The notes below the pieces were generated by a model. The model saw only the letters and a list, made by a program, of their open reading frames with translations, was not told the origin of the DNA and did no database searches. From the NCBI GenBank assembly GCA_903939005.1, contig CAJAFH010000185.1:1-9102 (forward strand): DNA of 9,102 bases, written 5' to 3'. This DNA is from an uncultured Actinomycetes bacterium. GTDB lineage: Bacteria; Actinomycetota; Actinomycetes; Nanopelagicales; Nanopelagicaceae. The position numbers were made by a program, and so were the translations under genes. Of the stretch, positions 1 through 7,719 are shown piece after piece. Within the stretch, counting starts at the first letter, position 1. Each line of letters begins with the position of its first letter.

Positions 1-738
1 ATCTTGTACGCCAGCTCTTCGATCTCTAATTGCCGGTATCGCACCAGGAGAACCTGAGAGACGAACACCATAAGGTGAATATTGAGTCGGCACTCCCCCG
101 AGTTCAACCAATTCGCCTTGCGTAGATCGACCCGGCCAAGAAACCAGCGTTGGTTGGGCCGGAATATTATTTGCTATTAACGCCGCCGTGACATCTGCTT
201 CGCTCTTAAGTAAATCGAAATAGGCCGAAACAATCCATTGCGGATGTGAATATTGAATTGAAAGTCGTTCGATTGGGTCTTTCATTTCTGCCAGTGGAGC
301 CAGCCATTCTTCAAGTGATTTCTTCAAAACAGCGCGAAGTAAAGCATTTAAGAAGGAACCTTGCGCTTCGCCTAATCGTTTACGCGCAATATCTACTGAT
401 GCTGAAACTGCAGCGTGATCAGGCACGCGCATCTCGTGAATCTGTTGTAGCGCCATGCGTCCAACATCAATGACGCCTGGGTCTACTTGATCCCAGGGCC
501 GATTAGAAACTTGCGCCAATATCCAATCATGACGACCTTGCATTCGCAGAGTTCCATAAAGCAGTTCAGTGGCAAAAGCTTTATCACGATCGTCGAATTT
601 GCTAGCAGTTAGCGCTTGCGGCAAGAGAAGATTCGAGTAGCCATCGCTGCGATTAACTTCAGTTAGTAAATCGAAAACTAGAAGCCGCACAGCATCAGGA
701 TTAGCGCGCTTATAGGTGCGCGGAACCGGCTTATTCAA
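1..738 (-). CDS. rsmB: 16S rRNA (cytosine-967-C5) methyltransferase RsmB, N-terminal part (3' end beyond window)
   Basis: The first 246 codons are visible and the gene runs off the left edge. RsmB (Sun/Fmu) uses SAM to methylate C967 of 16S rRNA. The visible part is the NusB-like RNA-binding domain (about residues 10-140, with RANPDAVRLLVFDLL, ATELLYGTLR, and QGSFLNALLRAVLKKS), followed by the linker and the start of the methyltransferase region, where SGSPGAIPAIRDRRAGVQD leads towards the usual SQL motif. The SAM-binding motifs and catalytic cysteines lie outside. I chose the TTG at 738-736 because GGAG (748-745) sits 6 bases upstream; it overlaps the fmt end by 8 bases. An in-frame ATG at 768 lacks a visible ribosome binding site and would lengthen the overlap. 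The family is clear from the NusB-type domain plus its place after fmt, which is the common bacterial order. No frameshift is seen in the visible part. Confidence 0.93.
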   Translation of the reverse strand, partial: MNKPVPRTYKRANPDAVRLLVFDLLTEVNRSDGYSNLLLPQALTASKFDDRDKAFATELLYGTLRMQGRHDWILAQVSNRPWDQVDPGVIDVGRMALQQIHEMRVPDHAAVSASVDIARKRLGEAQGSFLNALLRAVLKKSLEEWLAPLAEMKDPIERLSIQYSHPQWIVSAYFDLLKSEADVTAALIANNIPAQPTLVSWPGRSTQGELVELGGVPTQYSPYGVRLSGSPGAIPAIRDRRAGVQD

Positions 739-1636
739 TGGCTTCTCCGGCAGTGAAACGAGCACCATTAGCCCATGCTGCAGCGGACATTGGTTTCTTG
801 CCAGCCGGTGTAACTTCAAGAAGTTCAACTGCGCTAGTTGAAGTTCCAACGAGCACCGAGCCGCCAAGTAGTGTGATTTCTCTGGGTGGAAGTGAATGCT
901 CACTAACTTGTGCTTTTGTTATTCGTAAGACTTCACCTCGAAATTTAGCGGTCGCGCCAGGGTTAGGCGCAAAACCCAGAACCTGGTTAACAATGTTTTC
1001 TGCTTTTTCAGACCAATCAATTTGAGCTTCTGACTTTGTCAATTTCGCAGCGCTGGTAGCAAGTGAGTGATCTTGTGCAACAGGTTTAATTCCGTTTTCA
1101 ATTGCGCTCAATGTTTCACTGATAGCAGTTGGTCCTAATTGCGCTAACTCATTGAGAAGATCGCCAGCGGTAGTGTTTGGCTTTATGGAATGTTTTGTTT
1201 GCAGATAGATCGGACCAGTATCCATGCCGGCATCTAGTTGGAAAACCGTGATACCTGTTTCAGTGAGACCTTCGATGATCGCACGTTGAGCGGGAGCTGC
1301 GCCCCGCAATTTGGGCAGTAGCGAGAAATGGAGATTTATAAAGCCGTGCTTGGGTTGACTCAGAATGTATTCGGGCAGCAAAACGCCGTAACCAATCGTG
1401 ATTACCAAATCAAAATTCTTAAGCCGGTCATCAAAATCAGCTGCCTTATTTGGACAATAGAGTTCAATACCGTTGGTAGTGGCCCAAGTCGAAACTGCTG
1501 TTGGTGTTAATTCGCGACCTCTACCGACTGGGCTATCGGGGCGCGAAATGATCAGTAAAAGTTCATGTTCGGATGCTCGGAGATATTCCAAAGTCGGAAT
1601 TGCTACCTCAGGCGATGCGGCAACCGCAATCTTCAC
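731..1636 (-). CDS. fmt: Methionyl-tRNA formyltransferase
   Basis: Fmt transfers a formyl group from 10-formyltetrahydrofolate to initiator Met-tRNA in the cytoplasm. The 301-residue length is normal. The N-terminal formyltransferase fold starts MKIAVAASPEVAIPTLEYL. The folate-site loop is PDSPVGRGRELTP (about 33-45). The catalytic triad is recognisable as N101 and H103 in NLHFSLLPKLRGAAP and D139 in DAGMDTGP. The C-terminal tRNA-binding domain begins near residue 200 (SEAQIDWSEKAENIVNQV, then FAPNPGATAKFRGEVLRI). The start codon is GTG (1636-1634), sharing one base with the TAG of def (TAGTG), with AGGA at 1645-1642 as ribosome binding site. The tight join to def is the widespread def-fmt pairing and implies translational coupling. 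No key residue is missing. Confidence 0.97.
   Translation of the reverse strand: MKIAVAASPEVAIPTLEYLRASEHELLLIISRPDSPVGRGRELTPTAVSTWATTNGIELYCPNKAADFDDRLKNFDLVITIGYGVLLPEYILSQPKHGFINLHFSLLPKLRGAAPAQRAIIEGLTETGITVFQLDAGMDTGPIYLQTKHSIKPNTTAGDLLNELAQLGPTAISETLSAIENGIKPVAQDHSLATSAAKLTKSEAQIDWSEKAENIVNQVLGFAPNPGATAKFRGEVLRITKAQVSEHSLPPREITLLGGSVLVGTSTSAVELLEVTPAGKKPMSAAAWANGARFTAGEAIE
745..748 (-). promoter_or_regulatory. Ribosome binding site deciding the TTG start of rsmB
   Basis: GGAG lies 6 bases before TTG at 738-736, inside the last codons of fmt. No comparable motif stands before the upstream in-frame ATG at 768, so the TTG is the better-supported start. Confidence 0.55.
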
Positions 1637-2196
1637 TAGTTTCCTAAACCGTTAGTGAAATGTGGAGATACCTTAATTACTGGTGAAGTACCGTTGGCGA
1701 TCGCAGAACCAAACCATTCTGACTCACGAATCTCTTTCATTGCCAGCTTGCGATCTGCAGTAGACAAGCGGTCAATAAACACAATGCCATCTAAATGATC
1801 AGTCTCATGCTGAATGGCTCGCGCTAGTAGTTCGCTACCTTCGACTCTGATTGGATCGCCATGCATATTAAAACCCTTGGCAACTACGCGCATCGCACGC
1901 GGTGTTGGGTAACGTAAATCAGGAAAGCTCAGACAACCTTCTTCGCCATCCTGAAGTTCATCACTTAGGTCAAGGGTCGGATTAATCAGATGGCCAAGTT
2001 CGTCATCTACATCCCAGACGAATACGCGTAGTGAAACTCCGATTTGAGGCGCCGCCAATCCAGCCCCTGGAGCTTCAAGCATGGTTTCGGTTAAATCGGC
2101 AACCAGATTGCGAAGTTCTTTATCAAAGTCGACAACGCTAGCCGCTGGCGTGACCAGCACTGGATCTCCGAAAAGACGGATTGGTTGAATCGACAT
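1636..2196 (-). CDS. def: Peptide deformylase
   Basis: This metalloprotease removes the N-terminal formyl group from nascent proteins at the ribosome. All three signature motifs are intact: motif 1 GAGLAAPQIG (44-53), motif 2 EGCLS (86-90) with metal-ligand C88, and motif 3 HETDH (130-134) with the two histidine ligands H130 and H134 and the catalytic E131. The length of 186 residues is ordinary. The C-terminal tail after IDRLSTADRK, about 45 residues, contains no further motif that I recognise. The ATG at 2196 is preceded by a weak AGGA-like site within the 27-base gap after the priA-like gene. Its stop overlaps the fmt start by one base, so deformylase and formyltransferase are probably made from the same message in coupled fashion. 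Confidence 0.98.
   Translation of the reverse strand: MSIQPIRLFGDPVLVTPAASVVDFDKELRNLVADLTETMLEAPGAGLAAPQIGVSLRVFVWDVDDELGHLINPTLDLSDELQDGEEGCLSFPDLRYPTPRAMRVVAKGFNMHGDPIRVEGSELLARAIQHETDHLDGIVFIDRLSTADRKLAMKEIRESEWFGSAIANGTSPVIKVSPHFTNGLGN
1642..1645 (-). promoter_or_regulatory. Ribosome binding site of fmt inside def
   Basis: AGGA lies 5 bases before the GTG start of fmt, inside the last codons of def. It supports the GTG start and coupled translation across the TAGTG junction. Confidence 0.6.
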
Positions 2197-2223
2197 GGGT
2201 GCAATCCTATCAAGTGTGCGGCC

Positions 2224-4095
2224 TTAATCGAGTGAGTATGGATTTACTCGATATGCCAGCAGCAGCTTCTTTGAGATGGCTCGACGTTTATTGATCTCAC
2301 GTAACAAGGAAACTAGTTCAATCTGCTCGGTTGCGTCAACCAAGAGTGTGAGCTTCGCCCCTTCACCCGCTGTCGGCCCATAAACTCTTAACGATTTGGG
2401 AGCTCTGCTTTCTTCTGTGGCACTTTCTAACGCACTCTTAAGTCTGACGAGTTCGGCCGAATCTGCCACAACTTGAACGGCGCCAGATATCGGCGGAAGT
2501 CGCAGTGAAATGCGTTGCTCAATCTCTCGTTTCGAAATCGTGGCTGGATTCCAGGTTGTGAGCGCACTGGTAATAGGTGATCCATCATCGCTTACCAACG
2601 CGATCACTCCGGCATCACTAATCAAGGCGCTTGCGGCAAAGAAATTCGAGTAGGCACGCTCGACGCCATTCGAAGCACTAGAACTTAAAAAACGATCAAC
2701 TTGCAACATGACGACTGCCGCATAGCCTTCTACGGCGATAGGTTCCACGCCAGGGGTTGAGATTACTAATGCCGGTTCACTACTAACAGAATCCCGCGGA
2801 TCACTAGCCGTTGATTGAATCACGATTTGATTGGGAAACGATCTGCCAATCTCTTCGGCAAATCGTTCGATGCCGCGACTGGTTAAAAAAACTCTAGCCT
2901 CGCCACACCAACCGCATTTCCAGTTTAAATATCTCTTGCTGCATAAAACACAAGTTGGTTCGCTCTTGGCACTACTTTTACTTAATTTGCCACCACATTC
3001 ACAGATCGCAATATTGCGACATTTAGCGCAACTAATCGCAGTTGCATAACCTTTCGCTGGTACTAAGAATAGAACTGGTCCAGTCGCGATAGCTTTTCGA
3101 ACTTGTTGATAAATCTTACTCGGAATCAACTCACCATTGCTACTTTCTTGCGCAAGAACTGAAATTTTCTCCCGGGGTGCCTGATAAGTAATTTCCTTTT
3201 TATCTATATCTATGGCTACATCGAGGCTAGGAACATAACCAGTAAAGTGCAAGTCTAAATTAGAAAGTTTTGAGCGTATCCATGCGACCTCACGTGTGTT
3301 CCAATATGGAGTTCGTCGCTCGTAGTAATGCTCGCTATTCTCCTGATGTAGATAAATTTCGGAGAGCCCCGGAATAGGGGCAAAAATAGCGCCGCGCATC
3401 CCGATCACTATGTTTGCAGCACCAAGTGAAGCAAAAAGAAAATTGCGATACCGATCAGCTCGCGGCAAATTCGAATCAAGCGAAGTGAATTCAACATCCT
3501 GCTCAGCCAGAGATGCACCTAAACGAAGTAGATCACGAGCAGTCGGAACAATAATCAGCTTCACTCCGTTAGATTTGCGAGATAAAACCAATGAACACAG
3601 CGCGGAAATCGGATCCAACTTCGGTGGTAATAAGTGAAACGTCGCGACACCTTCTGATTTAGGAGTCGATGGCTTCGCTGCGACAGATAGGCCCTTCTCG
3701 GCACTTGCTACACGAGGTGGTATCGCGCTTCGAATTACATCATATGGAGAGCCACCCCAAAAACTGGCAGTCAACGAAATTAACTCCAGCGTCTCGGCAC
3801 TTGCAACGGGGTACTCCCCCAGCAATTTGTAAATCGATTTCAGTTCTCGGACATCCGTGGTCAAAGCGGTACGGTCAATGACAATTCCTTCAAGATGTTT
3901 ATCCTTAAAAGGAACTTGCACGCGTGAACCAATACTTACTTGAGAACTAAGTTGTTCCGGAATTAGATAAGAAAAGGGTTCGGTTAAAGTTGGTATTGCA
4001 GTATCTACCCAGACTGATGCGACAGGTAAATCAGTAGCTGCTGGCCCAGCCGGCTGCGGGGCGCGTTGCATCTTTAGTTTTAACGGTCGCAGCAT
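2224..4095 (-). CDS. priA: PriA-like primosomal protein N', helicase motifs degenerate
   Basis: This protein is related to PriA, which recognises stalled forks and reloads the replication machinery. It has 623 residues. The N-terminal 3'-DNA-binding domain is recognisable (VASVWVDTAIPTLTEPFSYL, about 25-44; GSRVQVPFKDKHLEGIV, 56-72). The zinc-binding insert keeps eight cysteines as CxxC (356, 359), CxC (365, 367), CxxC (382, 385) and CxxC (394, 397). The C-terminal part aligns in outline with PriA (GIERFAEEIGRSFPN; EIEQRISLRLPP). The ATPase motifs are missing: no GxxGxGKT is found around 155-185 where Walker A belongs, the DEEH box is replaced by HQENSEHYY (250-258), and the arginine-finger segment QVAGRAGR is replaced by the region around 481-495. 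Actinobacterial PriA proteins are known for this loss, so it probably binds DNA and partners without unwinding. It starts 38 bases after metK, with only a weak ribosome binding site. The reading frame is open throughout, so it is not a pseudogene by frame. Confidence 0.88.
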   Translation of the reverse strand: MLRPLKLKMQRAPQPAGPAATDLPVASVWVDTAIPTLTEPFSYLIPEQLSSQVSIGSRVQVPFKDKHLEGIVIDRTALTTDVRELKSIYKLLGEYPVASAETLELISLTASFWGGSPYDVIRSAIPPRVASAEKGLSVAAKPSTPKSEGVATFHLLPPKLDPISALCSLVLSRKSNGVKLIIVPTARDLLRLGASLAEQDVEFTSLDSNLPRADRYRNFLFASLGAANIVIGMRGAIFAPIPGLSEIYLHQENSEHYYERRTPYWNTREVAWIRSKLSNLDLHFTGYVPSLDVAIDIDKKEITYQAPREKISVLAQESSNGELIPSKIYQQVRKAIATGPVLFLVPAKGYATAISCAKCRNIAICECGGKLSKSSAKSEPTCVLCSKRYLNWKCGWCGEARVFLTSRGIERFAEEIGRSFPNQIVIQSTASDPRDSVSSEPALVISTPGVEPIAVEGYAAVVMLQVDRFLSSSASNGVERAYSNFFAASALISDAGVIALVSDDGSPITSALTTWNPATISKREIEQRISLRLPPISGAVQVVADSAELVRLKSALESATEESRAPKSLRVYGPTAGEGAKLTLLVDATEQIELVSLLREINKRRAISKKLLLAYRVNPYSLD

Positions 4096-4133
4096 GAACT
4101 CAAGTCTATGAGATGAATGTTGGACTGGGGCCT

Positions 4134-5324
4134 TTACTTGATTGCGGCTTGTAGAGCAGCAGCTCGATCAGTCTTTTCCCAAGTGAATTCGGCTAGCTCG
4201 CGACCAAAGTGTCCGTAGGCGCTGGTAAGCGAATAAATTGGACGCAATAGATCGAGATCACGAATGATGGCAGCAGGACGTAGATCAAAAACTGAGAGAA
4301 CTGCATCTTGAATTCTAGAAACAGGCACTTTCTCAGTTCCAAAAGTTTCAATGAAGAGACCCACTGGTTGCGCTTTTCCAATGGCATAAGCAACCTGAAC
4401 TTCACATCTGGAGGCTAGACCGGCAGCCACAATATTCTTTGCTACCCAACGCATCGCATACGCTGCAGAACGATCAACCTTTGATGGATCTTTTCCACTA
4501 AACGCTCCGCCACCGTGACGCGCCATGCCGCCATATGTGTCAACGATGATTTTGCGACCAGTAAGGCCGGCATCCCCCATCGGTCCACCGATTACGAATC
4601 GGCCAGTTGGGTTAATCAAAGTGCGCAGATCGGCCCTTGGTAGGTCGACATCGGCAAGCACTGGATTAATTACTAGCTCAATGATTTCTGGAGTCAACTT
4701 CTTAGCTACATCAACATCAGCGCTATGTTGAGAAGAGATCACAATCGTATTTAACGCGATTGCCTTATCGCCGTCATATTCAATAGTTACTTGAGTCTTT
4801 CCATCGGGGCGCAGATAAGCTAACTCACCAGATTTACGAACTGCAGATAGTCGTTGCGCCAATCGGTGCGCCAATGAGATTGGCAATGGCATTAATTCCT
4901 TAGTGTCTTCGCAGGCATACCCAAACATTAATCCTTGATCGCCAGCGCCTTGTAGATCTAGCGGATCTACTGAGGAATCTAACCGCTTCTCATAAGCATC
5001 ATCTACGCCTTGGGCAATATCTTGTGACTGCTGTCCTATTGAAAGTGAAACACCACAAGAATTTCCATCGAAGCCCTTATCGGAAGAGTCGTAACCGATA
5101 TTCAAAACAGTATCGCGCACGATAGTCATTACATCGGCATAACCATTAGTGGTTACCTCGCCGGCGACATGCACTTGACCAGTAGTGATTAGGGTTTCAA
5201 CTGCAACGCGCGACTTAGAATCCTGACTAAGAAGAGAGTCAAGAATTGCATCAGAGATTTGATCTGCGATCTTATCTGGATGACCTTCGGTTACGGATTC
5301 AGAAGTAAATAGGCGCTTTGACAT
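4134..5324 (-). CDS. metK: S-adenosylmethionine synthase
   Basis: MetK condenses methionine and ATP to S-adenosylmethionine, the methyl donor used by RsmB and many other enzymes. The 396-residue length is typical. Family signatures are intact: [20 protein letters not shown] (6-25) with the catalytic His15 region, [12 protein letters not shown] (126-137), and the glycine-rich [16 protein letters not shown] (281-296), which forms the phosphate-binding loop. [20 protein letters not shown] (around 238-257) is also standard. The ATG lies only 4 bases after the coaBC stop, and I see no clear ribosome binding site in the overlapping 3' end of coaBC, so initiation probably depends on ribosomes finishing coaBC. 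No SAM riboswitch can fit in the 4-base gap. The coaBC-metK order is a common actinobacterial arrangement. Confidence 0.98.
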   Translation of the reverse strand: MSKRLFTSESVTEGHPDKIADQISDAILDSLLSQDSKSRVAVETLITTGQVHVAGEVTTNGYADVMTIVRDTVLNIGYDSSDKGFDGNSCGVSLSIGQQSQDIAQGVDDAYEKRLDSSVDPLDLQGAGDQGLMFGYACEDTKELMPLPISLAHRLAQRLSAVRKSGELAYLRPDGKTQVTIEYDGDKAIALNTIVISSQHSADVDVAKKLTPEIIELVINPVLADVDLPRADLRTLINPTGRFVIGGPMGDAGLTGRKIIVDTYGGMARHGGGAFSGKDPSKVDRSAAYAMRWVAKNIVAAGLASRCEVQVAYAIGKAQPVGLFIETFGTEKVPVSRIQDAVLSVFDLRPAAIIRDLDLLRPIYSLTSAYGHFGRELAEFTWEKTDRAAALQAAIK

Positions 5325-5328
5325 TGGG

Positions 5329-6513
5329 CTAATTTAACTTATCAATGACCAGATCGAGTAATTGGCCTGCCAGTGTCGCCTTATTACTCTTACTAACTGG
5401 TATCTCTTTGCCTTCGGCAGTTATAAATACACCTTGTGTTGAATCGTTGCCGAATATTTCACCTGTCGAGACATCATTTAAATAGATCAGATCTAAGCCT
5501 TTCGCAATCAATTTGCGATTGGCTTCAGCGACATTTAGCGAGGTTTCAGCGGCAAAACCAACGATGATTTGCTTGCGTTTTTGCTGTGAGATTTGGGCAA
5601 CTAGATCTGGATTCTCCACTAATGAAATTTCGCGATATGAATCTTTCTTCAATTTTTCAGCACCCACCTGTGCTGGTCGAGCGTCGGCAACGGCTGCTGC
5701 CATAACTAATAGATCAGTACTTTGGAAATGGCGCTCAAGTTCAACCTCTAAATCTTTTGCGCTCTCTACTCGAACAACTGTCGCGCCGACCGGATCTGGC
5801 AAATTCACATTCGCACTCAAAATGGTGACCTCTGCCCCGCGATCAAGTGCGGCTTGTGCGATTGCATAACCCTGTTTTCCTGAAGAGCGGTTTCCGATAA
5901 AGCGAACTGGATCAATAGGTTCACGAGTTCCACCTGCAGTTACTAGAACTCGCTTGCCGATTAAGTCTTGGGTATCTGCAATGACGGATGCTAAATAGGA
6001 AAGAATTTCGGAAGTCTCCGGTAGGCGACCAATTCCACTATCGGCACCAGTTAAGCGTCCAGTAGCTGGTCGCATCACGTGGAACCCACGTTCTTGCAAC
6101 AGCGCAATGTTGGCAACAGTTGCAGCGTTATTCCACATATTCGGATGCATGGCCGGGATCAAAACCTTAATCGCGCTGCTAGCCAGAACAAGATTTGTTA
6201 ATAGATCATCGGCACGACCCATTGCAATGCGAGCTATCAAATCAGCTGTCGCGGGTGAGATAAGAATTAAATCATTTTCGGCGGCAAGCTTTACATGCCT
6301 TACTTCATCAACGGATTCCCAAACCTGGGTGGTAACTTTTTTACCAGAGAGCGCTTCCCAAGTAGCGGTTCCGACAAAATTTAACGCTGACGGAGTTGGA
6401 ACAACCGTGACATCATAATTGCGCTCTTGTAGACGGCGCAGAAGATCGCAGGATTTATAGGCAGCGATACCGCCACCAACGCCAAGAATTACTTTGCTAA
6501 CTCGTTTTGGCAT
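5329..6513 (-). CDS. coaBC: Bifunctional phosphopantothenoylcysteine decarboxylase / phosphopantothenate-cysteine ligase
   Basis: CoaBC performs two steps of coenzyme A synthesis: joining cysteine to 4'-phosphopantothenate (CoaB) and decarboxylating the product (CoaC). The 394 residues fall into an FMN-binding CoaC half (about 1-180: [10 protein letters not shown], catalytic His73 in VRHVKL, substrate loop PAMHPNMW at 120-127) and a CoaB half (about 186-394: [20 protein letters not shown] at 191-210, lysines at 277-280 in EKLKKD, and NDV at 336-338). In the CoaC flap, the segment [12 protein letters not shown] (155-166) has no cysteine where E. coli CoaC has its Cys158; this may be a lineage trait. 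The ATG lies 27 bases after rpoZ, just downstream of a purine-rich GGGGTGGTG stretch that can act as ribosome binding site. CoaBC is encoded next to metK and rpoZ, as in mycobacteria. Confidence 0.97.
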   Translation of the reverse strand: MPKRVSKVILGVGGGIAAYKSCDLLRRLQERNYDVTVVPTPSALNFVGTATWEALSGKKVTTQVWESVDEVRHVKLAAENDLILISPATADLIARIAMGRADDLLTNLVLASSAIKVLIPAMHPNMWNNAATVANIALLQERGFHVMRPATGRLTGADSGIGRLPETSEILSYLASVIADTQDLIGKRVLVTAGGTREPIDPVRFIGNRSSGKQGYAIAQAALDRGAEVTILSANVNLPDPVGATVVRVESAKDLEVELERHFQSTDLLVMAAAVADARPAQVGAEKLKKDSYREISLVENPDLVAQISQQKRKQIIVGFAAETSLNVAEANRKLIAKGLDLIYLNDVSTGEIFGNDSTQGVFITAEGKEIPVSKSNKATLAGQLLDLVIDKLN

Positions 6514-6540
6514 TTCACCACCCCGCTTACTGGCAAAAAA

Positions 6541-6789
6541 TTAAGCGGTTGGCTCGAGATTCTCGATAGTCAATAAACCTTCGTTGATCTCACGAAGTGC
6601 GATTGAAAGTGGCTTCTCGTGTACGTGGGTCTCAACTAGTGGCCCAACATATTCAAGTAAACCTTCGCCAAGTTGTGAGTAATAGGCGTTGATCTGACGC
6701 GCGCGCTTTGCAGCGTAGAGAACCAAGCTGTACTTAGAACCGGCCTTATCGAGAAGTTCGTCGATAGGTGGATTTGTAATGCCGTCCAT
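6541..6789 (-). CDS. rpoZ: RNA polymerase omega subunit
   Basis: Omega is the small subunit that helps fold and hold the beta' subunit of RNA polymerase. The 82-residue protein shows the family core: [20 protein letters not shown] (10-29), [20 protein letters not shown] (30-49), and the conserved C-terminal [16 protein letters not shown]. The actinobacterial style [15 protein letters not shown] is clear. It is slightly shorter than the mycobacterial protein, mainly through a short N-terminus. The ATG is preceded by a strong GGAGG (6798-6794) with a 4-base spacer, the best ribosome binding site in the window. It follows the longest intergenic gap here (54 bases), where an independent promoter is possible. 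Placement directly after gmk is conserved widely in bacteria. Confidence 0.97.
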   Translation of the reverse strand: MDGITNPPIDELLDKAGSKYSLVLYAAKRARQINAYYSQLGEGLLEYVGPLVETHVHEKPLSIALREINEGLLTIENLEPTA

Positions 6790-6793
6790 GTGT

Positions 6794-6798
6794 CCTCC
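6794..6798 (-). promoter_or_regulatory. Strong Shine-Dalgarno site of rpoZ
   Basis: GGAGG lies 4 bases before the rpoZ ATG. Most other starts in this window have weak sites, so rpoZ may be translated more efficiently or independently of upstream ribosomes. Confidence 0.75.
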
Positions 6799-6812
6799 AG
6801 TAGCAAGCAGTA

Positions 6813-6841
6813 ATTCTAATAAAGTATGAAAAATCTGGGTC
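6813..6841 (-). promoter_or_regulatory. Possible promoter before rpoZ
   Basis: The gap between gmk and rpoZ is AT-rich. TAGAAT at 6818-6813 fits a -10 box (TANNNT) and would give a short leader of about 17 bases ending in the strong ribosome binding site. No good -35 box is seen: GACCCA at a 17-base spacing matches poorly, and TCGACC needs a 19-base spacing. This is a weak prediction, and read-through from gmk is equally plausible. Confidence 0.22.
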
Positions 6842-6843
6842 GA

Positions 6844-7710
6844 TCAAGAGGCCAAGGATACCAGTTCGCTAAGAACCTGGGTTACCGAGTGATTTATGAT
6901 GCGATGGTCGAAATTAGGGGCATGAGCGAGTTCCTCTTGCGCCAACTCGAGGCGATGAGCCCTTCGTTCGGCCGAATCCGTACCACGCGCTTCAAGTCGA
7001 GTTACTAGCTCTTCCCATGACGGTGGCTCTAGAAACACCAGAATTGCCTCGGTGCTGACTTTTCGCACTTGTTCAGCGCCTGCAATATCGATCTCCAGAA
7101 GAACGTTTTTTCCCTTGGCTAACGCTTCTTCTACTTGTGACTTCGGTGTTGCATATTTAGCTCCTGCGAATTCGGCCCATTCCAGAAAATCACCAGCCGC
7201 TTTACGCGATTCAAACTCGGAATCGCTGATGAAGAAGTAATCAATTCCCTCATGTTCATTGTGTCGCGGAATTCTCGTAGTAGCACTTATCGAAACATAG
7301 AAGTTCGCTTGTTTGCGGAGCTCTTTCGCAACCGTACTTTTACCAACTCCTCCAGGTCCAGAAAGAACGAGCAACTTGCCTCGCTCGATCAGAGTTGGAC
7401 TGGCGAATTCGAGTAACAAAGCTGGTAGTTGCTTTGCACCTAAGCCTTGAATGCGACGGGTAGGAGAAATATTCAAACGTTCCATTACAGATCGTGCTCT
7501 AACTTTTCCGACACCGGAAATAGATTCAAGAAGTTCGAATACTCGCATCTTGGCAACGGCTTCATCACTCTTACTCAAGGCGAACACTTGTGATAGTGAA
7601 TACTCACCAGATTTGATCTGCGCTTTTACTTCGGCGCGACGTTTTCGAGAAGCCGCCGCTTTCGCCAGAGCTCGCGCACGATCTTCGGGCGAGAGTTGCG
7701 GTGGTTGCAT
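6844..7710 (-). CDS. gmk: Fusion of actinobacterial integration host factor (mIHF) and guanylate kinase
   Basis: One uninterrupted 288-residue frame carries two proteins that are separate neighbours in Mycobacterium. Residues 1 to about 103 match mIHF, the actinobacterial nucleoid-associated DNA-binding protein: LSPEDRARALAKAAASRKRR (6-25), KMRVFELLESISGVGKVRAR (54-73), and ISPTRRIQGLG (81-91), which includes the helix-two-turn-helix DNA-contact region. After a linker of only a few residues, guanylate kinase follows (about 110-288), which converts GMP to GDP with ATP. It shows P-loop GPGGVGKST (118-126), GMP-site SATTRIPR (142-149) and EGIDYFF (154-160), FLEWAEF (175-181), EIDIAGAEQV (206-215), and lid arginines around 232-243. 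The first P-loop serine of the usual GPSG is glycine here. The ATG at 7710 has an in-frame TAG four codons upstream, so the start is firm; the site before it is weak. It lies 9 bases after pyrF. The kinase half is complete, and so is the DNA-binding core. Confidence 0.95.
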   Translation of the reverse strand: MQPPQLSPEDRARALAKAAASRKRRAEVKAQIKSGEYSLSQVFALSKSDEAVAKMRVFELLESISGVGKVRARSVMERLNISPTRRIQGLGAKQLPALLLEFASPTLIERGKLLVLSGPGGVGKSTVAKELRKQANFYVSISATTRIPRHNEHEGIDYFFISDSEFESRKAAGDFLEWAEFAGAKYATPKSQVEEALAKGKNVLLEIDIAGAEQVRKVSTEAILVFLEPPSWEELVTRLEARGTDSAERRAHRLELAQEELAHAPNFDHRIINHSVTQVLSELVSLAS

Positions 7711-7719
7711 GGGATAAAT

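Noticed and set aside
246..473. Plus-strand open frame at the left edge
   Set aside because: It lies opposite the NusB-like domain of rsmB, which reads through the whole region in the minus strand with clear family motifs.
738..1025. Plus-strand open frame of 95 residues opposite fmt
   Set aside because: It is a shadow of the fmt frame with no family resemblance; fmt has all catalytic motifs.
2224..4095. priA as a decaying pseudogene
   Set aside because: The frame is open for 623 codons, the zinc cysteines and the N- and C-terminal regions are kept, and actinobacterial PriA is known to lack helicase motifs.
4193..4405. Minus-strand 70-residue frame inside metK
   Set aside because: It is in another frame of metK and no motif is recognisable; MetK is intact across it.
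5325..5345. SAM riboswitch or leader before metK
   Set aside because: The gap between coaBC and metK is only 4 bases; there is no room for a riboswitch and no such fold is evident.
5513..5869. A 118-residue plus-strand open frame opposite coaBC
   Set aside because: It is antisense to a clear, complete CoaBC, is low-complexity in S, A and T, has no recognisable motif, and all true genes here are on the minus strand.
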